From: Undaria pinnatifida
Taxonomy: Eukaryota; Sar; Phaeophyceae; Laminariales; Alariaceae
Length of the DNA stretch: 64,000 bases
Assembly (NCBI GenBank): GCA_012845835.1
Contig: JABAKD010000022.1
Coordinates: forward strand, 7,535,542-7,599,541
Direction: 5' to 3'
The notes under the pieces were generated by a model. It saw nothing but the letters and a program-made list of their open reading frames with translations, made no database searches and had not been told where the DNA came from. The position numbers and the translations under genes were made by a program. Shown here one piece after another: positions 56,699 to 64,000 of the stretch (position 1 is the first letter of the stretch; every line of letters starts with the position of its first letter).

Positions 56699-59600
56699 AT
56701 GCGTGTGTCGGAGGCAGCAACGGCGTTTTGCTTGGCGGGGGCCGGGGGCGCCGCAGCGTTCCAGTCGCCATGGGTGGTGGGGCGGGCGGCGGCGGCGAGG
56801 GGAGAGATGTCTGCCGCCGGGCTTCAGCAACAGCGGTGGGGAGGAGCGACTACGGTACCATCATCTAGGTGAGGGTGTGTCCGATGTCGATGAACCCTCC
56901 CCGGTTATTTCTTGTGGGACTCAGGTGCACCGTGGGTGGATGAACGGATGGATGCATGCATGCATGAATGGATGGATGGAGGGATGTTTTTCGTTTTTTG
57001 GGGGGGAAGGGGTTGTCACCGCGGGATGAAAGTACCCTCGACTTAGAGCATGTCGACGAAAAACACAAGCTACTTCTATGCATAGCTATACGGTCTTCAG
57101 AGCGCCGCCAGCGTGTTGGATTCTCGCCATACACCATGGAAACGACGGGTTCTTAAGGCCAGGTTTGCCTTCAGCCTCTTTAGAGCTGCTCCTGCGCTCC
57201 TACTTTTTTGTTTACTAGCTACCTGGAGTTCGCGTAGCACCATATTTGCGACGATTTATTAGACTAGGCATGTCTTAACCCCTTCCAATCGTACCTACAT
57301 TTTTCGGATGAAACTATTTCGAGATAGTCGGGGATTTTTTTTTTTCGGGTCGCATCTTTTCCCCCCGGTAGTTACTCGTATCGCACTACTGTTTCCAGCA
57401 TTTGTTGTACTTGCAGTATTGGCCGGCCTTAGCATCGGCATATTGCAGCATTTGTCTAAATTGCGTGAAAGGCCAACCAAACCCGCCGCCGCATCGATGT
57501 AGACGGCCGTTGACCTCGACAGCGGTGGCAATGGGTGGTTGACGACAATAATAAGGGGTGCAGTGGCCAGCGAAAACGGTTACGGTGTCGCAGTGCTCTT
57601 TTAGAGCTGCGCCCACACTTTTTTCTCGACACGTTAGGCCTGTCAACGCCTTTACCGCTGGAAACCCGTTTTTGGGGGCATAATTACTCGGAATTAGTAT
57701 AGGGAGGGGTTTGGGGGCTCTGAATGAGTTACATTATGATTGTTGTTATCTTTCAACTTACCGTTTTTTCTTTCTCCAGCTCAACTTGTAAGAGCTTTTA
57801 CCCTCAACGACCTTCTGGACAAGCCACAAGGCCATGCCGTGGTCACAGGTGTCCACCCTTCTTCCCCCCGATGCACATGTTGGATTTTTTTCAAGCTACT
57901 TACATTTCTAACAGAATGATTTATTTTTTTTTTTCTTTTTTTTTATCCTCCTAACAGAATGAAACTAACGGCGACATCGGCTGTGGTAACGGTAGCATTG
58001 CCAATGGTTACCTTGCCAGAGACGATGTTTTCATTGGCACTGACAATCGTCATAGCAGTGACAAAACTCACAACAGCAACCAAAAAAAACAAAACCAAAA
58101 CACACTAAACCGAAGCGCACGGCAATAATACACGCGTTCAATCTGCAGGCGGAGCATGAGCATGGTGACGAACCTCGACAGCAAGAAGAAGAAGAAGGAC
58201 GAAGAATTCACTGGCGTTAAGGCCTCCGTAAAGGTAAAAAAAAAAAAGGGACTCGACCTAAAAATGCCGGACGGGTATGCAAAACCCTTCCCGTCGGTCG
58301 TTGGTCTGATTGGTCGACGCTGACCTTTCGACCGCCTAATATTTTTTTGACAGAACGCCACCAAAGCACGCTGTCGAGCCGCGCAACTGCCCCTGCCTAC
58401 CTCGACCCCCAAAGGGATGAGGTTAGGGTTTGGGGTAGATCTGGGGTCGGGGTTGTCTGGGCCAAGGTACAAAATTGAAAGTGACCCCAAGCAGGAGGCA
58501 GGAATGTATTTTGCCGACCAGTCCTGCGTTTAGGGGGAACCGAATGTGGGGGAAAGCGGGGTATGGCTCACGATGTGAACTCGAGCCGGTGGATGTATGT
58601 AACTATTGCTAACTGTGTGGGCTGATGGACGGAACAGCAAGGAATAATTGGTGCGCTGGAGGAGAGAGTTCAAATTGTTGGCTACGTTGTTGTTGTGGTC
58701 CATGCCAACAGTAAATAGTATCTCGTACCTCTTTTCTCGTCTACCCTGCTTCCCTGGTCGCTCTACCCCTCCCTCCATCCCTCCCTCCCTCCCTCCCTCC
58801 GTTTGTACTTGATCGGCGCAGGACCGACGGATGGGGTCGAAGACAGAAAAGGACAAGATGGACGGCAAGAGCTTTCCGATTCTCGACGACCTCAGCGAGG
58901 AGGAGGACGAGAACATCAAGGTACAGCGGGCACCCTGCAGGCCTTTCATGGCGGTGGCATAATCATACGTCATGCCTTTACATAGTGCGTTGTGTAACTG
59001 TCTGCAACGCTGGGCATTCTGTGGCGGCGGCGTAATCGGTAACACCTTTACATACTGTGTTGTGTAACCGTCTGTACGCCCCTGTCTATGTCTGTCAATT
59101 GGCGTCTATGTAGCGCTTATGGCGGGCGGCCAATTTTCCCATTATTGTTTTTTTCTGAAAAAAATGATGCCACGATTCCTGGTGACAAATGTCGACCAAG
59201 GATTTTCTGCCAATAAAAAATTCCAACCTAAAAAATTGACCAATCAGAAAACTGCGGGCACGAAATCCCTTTCTCCACATACGCACTCAACTCACTCGCT
59301 CACTCGCTCACTCGCTCACTCGCTCACTCGCTCACTCACTAACTCACTTTCCCACGCACGTACTCTTACCGTGTTTTTTGTTTTGTTCCCAGGTGACCCC
59401 CAACGCGTGGAAATGGCCCCCGCTGTGGCCGTACACGCCCGACTACTTCGACCGGCCGGATGAATCGGAGGACGAAAAAGCGTTCGAAAGGGCGCGGATG
59501 TCCCCCTGCCTGGAGGGGAGCGCGAAGGACTCGCTGGTGAAGCACTACAGCCGTTTCCTTACAGCGGGCACCGAGATCCTTGAAATAGGTCAGCCTTATA

Positions 59601-61370
59601 ATGTTGTAGTGGATGTTTCTGTGTTTCATTCTCTGTGTCTTCCCCTCTCTTCTTCTCTTTCTTTCTCATGTCTCCTTGTCTACCCATGTTTCTCTCCCCT
59701 TTTGTTGTATCTCTGTGCTTCTCTTTCTCTTCCCATGTCCCTGTGGTACCGGTATACTTATGTATCTCATCTCTCTTATTGTTTGTTACTCGTCTAAGTT
59801 GTTTTTTTTCTGTTGGGCACTTCTTGCTTTGTGCACAGGGTCTTCCGTGGAGTCGTACTTGCCCGAGGACATGTCCTTCTCGAAGGTGGTGGGCCTAGGC
59901 ATGAATGCTGACGAGATGGGGGCCAACTCGCGCCTTACCGACCGCATCGTGCAAAACCTTAACGCCAAGGTACGGAACGCGACACCGGGGGAATTGGGGC
60001 GAGCAGGGGGCGGGGTAGCGGGGGCGGATGGGGGGAGGACAAGGAGGAGGGTGTACTCATTTCGTGCATAGCCGTAGTTGTTTGACCACAGACGCTTGCA
60101 TACCTACCATACCGGGACGGAGCATGTCGAGCGTTCACCGACCAGGCAGAAATTGCGTGCCCCAAGTGCGAAGCGCCGTGAGGTGTTCGGCGAGTCGCAC
60201 GAAGGGTTAGCTGTATCCTGCTAAGAACCACTTGTGAGGCTGGCTTCGGCACCTTGTGCGTCCTTTCTTGCATATGGATGACAGCTTCGAATGAACTAGT
60301 TTTTTTTTTTCTGGTGTGGCCACCTCTAGAGACAACAATGTGGATACTGTGTAACTGCCTCGTGGGTGCGTTATTATACTTACAATATGTGATATCATTC
60401 CCGTTGCACGGAGTTAAGGTTCTCTACTCCGCACAATATGACCTACAGCAACTTGACCACCGTCTCGGTTTCCACCGAAACACCAAAAAAACGAGGAGAA
60501 AAACCGACGGTAACCGGGTGGTCTAGCTCACGCAGTGAGAGGCGTGTTTACAGCGTCGTTGCCAACCGACGCCAGCCCCAGCAGGGGGGAAATGAAGGGA
60601 GTAGTGAGGGGGGGGGGGGAGGGGGGGCGTACTCATTTGTTGCATGCCTTAGTCGTTTGACTTGTCACCACGCACACCCCTTTCGAGACGGAGTACCGTG
60701 GACGAGGCAGGGCAGGGCGGGCGTGTTGGGGGGCAGGGGGGGAGGGGGGGGGGGGGGGGGAAGCCTGAATGGTGTAACAACTCCATGGTGTTTTGAGGGC
60801 GTGCAGAAAGTTGGGTTGTGATGGAGATCGACATTTTTCAAGGTCATCGTTCCGTTCCTCCCTAACCCCACCCCCAGCCCCACCCCTAACCCCCATACCC
60901 CACCCCTACGCTTATTCTCGCCCTCGTGTTTTGTGACAGCCGGACCTGCCTTTCGCGGATGACATGTTCGACTTCGTCACGGTGCCCAACAGCATGGAGT
61001 TTTTCACGGACCCTCGGTCGGTAATGCGCGAGGTGTACCGCGTGCTGAAACCGGAGGGACTATGCGTGATCCCCTTCACTAGCCAGGGGGCGTACAAGGC
61101 AAGCGTTGATTGGCTGGTTTTGATATTGGGTCTGGGTTTGGTTGTGGTTTTGGTTTTGGTTAGGTTGGGCTTGGTTTGGTTTGGTGGGTTGGTTTCGGTT
61201 CTATTTGGTGAGTTCGTTTGGTGGTTGGTGGGTTGGTTGGATTGGTTTCGCTCTGCTGCTGCTGCTGCTGCTGCTGCTCCTCCTCCTCCTCCTTTACGTT
61301 CTTTTTTTGTTCCGTCCTGCTCTCGTGTGCTGGTTTGCGTTCTGTGATGTTTGTCTTGTAACCTTTCTCC

Positions 61371-61401
<31 letters not shown>

Positions 61402-62319
61402 CTTTGCTTGGTGTGCAGGAGTACGAGAGGAAGCAGATCAAGATGTGGAAAACCATGAACGACGCACAGCACATGTGGATCATGGGCTCCTTTTTCAAAT
61501 TCAGGTATCACATAATTTGGAATATAGGGACCATCCATTTGGGCCTGGGTGAAGTTCGAGAGATCCGCGGTGTCCGACCCAAAATCTCCGAGAAACAGAC
61601 ATTAGAGCTGGCTTAAGAGCCGGGTTCTACGACCGACGTTCACGTACACGATCTTCTCGAAAATGCCCGAATGAACCATCGACGCGTGCTGCGATAAAAG
61701 AAGAACTTTCGGACCATTTTTGTTTTTCCTGGAATTACGAGGCGTTTTTTTTTTCTCAACCCAAACTTGTCGAAAAATGTCATGTCATATTTTGGTTCTG
61801 CGAATCATCTTTTTTTTTTGTATACCTAGGCCATGGGTTCGTTTTGTTGGCCCGGTTTTGCCCTTTCGGTTTTCTCACTAAACCTCAGTTGTTTGGGTGA
61901 CTTTAAAGCCATTTTTATTTTTTGAATGACGGGGCGTTTTTCAACCCGAAATTGTCGGAAAATGTATTATTGTTTTGCAATAAAAAATGAAAATGTATGA
62001 CCATGGGTTTGTTTTGTTCGCCTGGTTGCCCTTTCGGTTTTTACTAAAACTTAGTTGTTTGGGTGACTTGTTGGCCATTGTTTTTTGTTTAATAACGGGG
62101 CGTTTCTTAACCCAAAATTGTCGGAATATGTCATATTATTGTTCTGCGATTAAAAAAAAAATTATGCCTAGGCCGTGGGTTTGTTTTGTTCGCCAGTTTT
62201 TGCCTCAGAAAAAAATAAATAAAGAGATTCTCAATGGGTTAGGAGCCTCAGAAAAAAAGAGATTCTCAATAATATTAATAAAATTAATAATTTCAATAAT
62301 ATTAGTAATGATAGTGATA

Positions 62320-62388
<69 letters not shown>

Positions 62389-63798
62389 GGTTAGGAACCT
62401 CAGAAAAAAAAAAAAATCTCAACAGGTTTTTAATAGGAGCCTCGAAAAAACAAAAGAGATTCTCCATAGGCTCCCAGGGGAATACCATAACATTATTTTT
62501 AGGAGCCTCAGTAACGAAAAAAAGAAGAGATTCTCGATAGGCTAAGACCTACTATTATGGAAAATTTTGAGCGATTATTTCTGGCGATTATTTTTGTAGT
62601 TTTGAGGCTCCAGAAATAACTGCATCAGAAATAAGGAGCGTCCATTATGGCTTCTGATTTTTGGAAAGTGGTTTTATTTTGAATTGGTAGGTCTTGTTTT
62701 GCCGTTTGCCTTTATTTTTGAAATCTGGCACGTACACTGTCGCCGGCGACGTTAGGTCACCACCGCCTCTGCTGCGGTCTCTTCTGCTGCGCTGCTGCTG
62801 TGGTGCTGGTGTGGTGTGCCTGAGGTGGTTTCGATGGTGGTGGTGCTGCTGCTGTCGCGTTTGTGTGAGGATGAAGCTCTGTCTCGCACACAACAAGCGC
62901 AGTATGCTGTCGTAGGTGTGTTTGTGATTCTTTGTTGTGGGTGATGCGTGACGTGTACAGCAGACAAGTATCATACCAGGTACAGTATAAGCAGTGATGA
63001 CATGTGATACTTAGTACGAGGTAGTATCCAAAAGTCAAATAATCCCAGTTCTGAGAGGTTGGAAGAGCTGTTATTTCTGGGCTCAGAAATCACCAGATCC
63101 GCTGATTTCTGGCCTCGATTATTTCTGAACCCAGAAATAACGATGATTTCTGGTCCCATAGTGGAAGGTTTTTATTTTTGTCGTCGGAGATCCCGGTTAA
63201 AAAGAGAAATAATCGATGAAAATATTCGCCATAATAGTAGGTCTAAGAGCTTCAGAAAAGAATGGCGCACACCTCTATCTTTGCACGTGTCCAACGCACA
63301 TAACCTGGCGGAAGGTACAAAACATCCTGCTACGCAAGTTCCTAGTGGCAGCTCTATATATTTATATTAATAGTACCTTATTTTTGTGCCCCCAAATGCA
63401 CACACAGGTAGTTGACGACGTGAATAGGGTACTCCACCATCGAGGGATCCTAGCTAAAGATACCCTGATATTTTACCATGCCGTGCTTTTTGTGCTGTTG
63501 TGGATAGTGGTGTGTCGTTGATTTTGACCTTTTGTTGTTGTTGTTGTCGTTGTCGTTGTTGTCGTTGTCGTTGTTGTCGTTGTCGTTGTTGTTGTTGTTG
63601 TTGTCGATATTGATGTTCATGTCGATGTTGATGTTGATGATGATGATGTTGCTGTTGTTGATACTGCTTCTGCTGCTACTCCGCGCCTCCAGCGCCGACG
63701 CGGGATGGGACAACCTTAAGGGCTACGACATGTCCTCGGGCGAGAGCAACGTCCTCACCAAGTTGGCCGGCACGGACAACGACCTCTTCGTCGTACAG
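56699..63798 (+). CDS. Plastid-targeted class I SAM methyltransferase-like protein (3' end outside window)
   Basis: Eight exons: 56699-56868, 58149-58233, 58822-58920, 59393-59588, 59839-59969, 60940-61098, 61419-61504, 63693-63798, with matching phases throughout. The N-terminus has a hydrophobic segment (ATAFCLAGAGG) then AAAF|QSPW and a basic Ala-rich stretch: a signal peptide plus ASAFAP-like site of secondary plastids. The mature part has WKWPPLWPYTPDYFDRPDES, a motif I-like EILEIGSSVESYLP, a second strand ending VVGLGMN, LPFADDMFDFVTV (motif II/acidic loop) and VMREVYRVLKPEGLCVI (post-I and motif III). This order is typical of methyltransferase_11-type enzymes and of a group I recall from cyanobacteria. 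Motif I lacks the usual GxGxG, so cofactor binding is not certain. The substrate is unknown. Exon 6 uses a GC donor. At least one more exon must follow. Confidence 0.85.
57785..57865 (-). repeat. Dispersed repeat family B, copy 3
   Basis: Reverse-complement match to 33955-34000 (CTTCTGGACAAGCC, GTGGTCAYAGGTGTC). In intron 1 of the methyltransferase gene. Confidence 0.6.
60045..60280 (-). mobile_element. LINE 3' end, second subfamily (methyltransferase intron 5)
   Basis: Minus strand, with ACTACGGCTATGCACGAAATG, GTACACCC and then a C-rich tail (59985-60045). It matches 56390-56590 over about 200 bases but differs from the 12.8-kb type except at the end. Confidence 0.65.
60600..60760 (-). mobile_element. 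LINE 3' end (methyltransferase intron 5)
   Basis: Minus strand: the codons for SRKG, then AAATGAGTACGCCCCCC. A long G-run (plus strand) lies on each side, at 60609-60627 and 60737-60759. Confidence 0.7.
61735..62200 (+). repeat. Tandem repeat, unit about 165-190 bp, 2.7 copies
   Basis: Units begin at about 61738, 61929 and 62096 with GGGGCGTTT. They share ACCCAAA(A/C)TTGTCGGAA, GCGATTAAAAAA-type and CATGGGTTTGTTTTGTTCGCC, and GTTGTTTGGGTGACTT. In intron 7 of the methyltransferase gene. Confidence 0.8.
62205..62545 (+). repeat. GAGCCTCAGAAAA repeats with an (AAT)n core
   Basis: Four to five units of the type GGAGCCTCAGAAAAAAAGAG + ATTCTC, interrupted by an (AAT)n microsatellite at about 62318-62388. 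Confidence 0.8.
63071..63140. repeat. Inverted repeat around TTATTTCTGGG
   Basis: TTATTTCTGGG at 63071-63081 and its reverse complement at 63130-63140, with further TTTCTGG copies between and at 62575-62625. Possible hairpin or remains of a short foldback element. Confidence 0.5.
63530..63665 (+). repeat. (GTTGTC)n and (GTTGAT)n microsatellite
   Basis: It lies just upstream of the acceptor of methyltransferase exon 8 (63692/63693). Confidence 0.85.
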
Positions 63799-63864
63799 GT
63801 CAGCCCTACAACTAATCTACATACTGAACAACGCCATGTGTAATATTATAGAAAATTAATATGC

Positions 63865-64000
63865 ACTCCAGCTGTGAGATGGAAGATTTCGTCGAAACTC
63901 ACATTTGCAAGCTGTGTGTGATACTACGATCGCGCGTATTACTGGGGTGTGTGTCCTCATTAAGGATATATAGGCAGGCAATTCCCCCTAGAACTAGCTT
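63865..64000 (+). repeat. Dispersed repeat family A, copy 6 (cut by window end)
   Basis: CACTCCAGCTGTGAGATGGA, ATTTCGTCGAAACTCA, TTGCAAGCTGTGTGTGATAC and CATTAAGGATATA match 17530-17640 almost base for base. In the intron after methyltransferase exon 8. Confidence 0.8.

Noticed and set aside
57308-57502. 65-codon frame with a membrane-like segment
   Set aside because: Lies in methyltransferase intron 1, which the exon phases and the targeting signal support; no sign of an independent gene.
1-64000. CRISPR array, bacterial operon, phage or giant-virus insertion
   Set aside because: The tandem arrays are minisatellites without spacers, the genes have introns, and no viral hallmark gene was seen.

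Overview
This is nuclear DNA from a photosynthetic eukaryote, most likely a stramenopile alga. A brown alga of the Ectocarpus type fits best, but that is an inference from style and not from a database match. The genes are split by many long introns (mean about 1.15 kb in the largest gene). One protein starts with a signal peptide followed by an AAAF motif, as in plastid proteins of algae with secondary plastids. Intergenic and intronic DNA is crowded with retroelement relics, minisatellites and G/C tracts.

Layout. (1) Bases 1-120 hold the last codons of a PAP/fibrillin plastid lipid-associated protein. (2) About 1.2-7.1 kb is a decayed Ty3/Gypsy retrotransposon. A 374-bp LTR mini-element (TRIM) is nested inside its integrase gene with a target-site duplication, and tRNA-like (SINE-like) debris follows it. 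(3) 9.76-14.18 kb is a three-exon gene for a small, probably mitochondrial protein; a LINE fragment lies in its first intron. (4) 14.2-22.3 kb is gene-poor, with an inverted repeat pair and one orphan reading frame at 18.06-18.31 kb. (5) 22.31-45.33 kb is an 18-exon gene for PP4R3/SMEK, a regulatory subunit of protein phosphatase 4. I assembled it exon by exon, with consistent splice phases and colinear family similarity. (6) 45.3-50.2 kb is intergenic. (7) 50.25-54.46 kb, minus strand, is a three-exon gene of unknown function. (8) 56.70 kb to beyond the window end, plus strand, is a plastid-targeted class I methyltransferase-like gene with eight exons visible. Genes 7 and 8 diverge from a 2.2-kb intergenic region that carries two copies of a TCACGTGA box.

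The genes look like ordinary single-copy housekeeping genes and not an operon-like system. The most notable features are: a tandem duplication of part of PP4R3 exon 5 that keeps an open frame and plausible splice sites; an apparent frameshift in a 12-G run just before the conserved PP4R3 C-terminus; TRIM elements that carry a tRNA-like domain between 84-bp LTRs; a LINE family whose 5'-truncated copies end at the same stop codon followed by C-rich DNA; several other dispersed families (called A-D here), mostly in introns; and a 9-bp motif present 13 times. Exon borders are read by eye from splice signals and family similarity, without transcripts.
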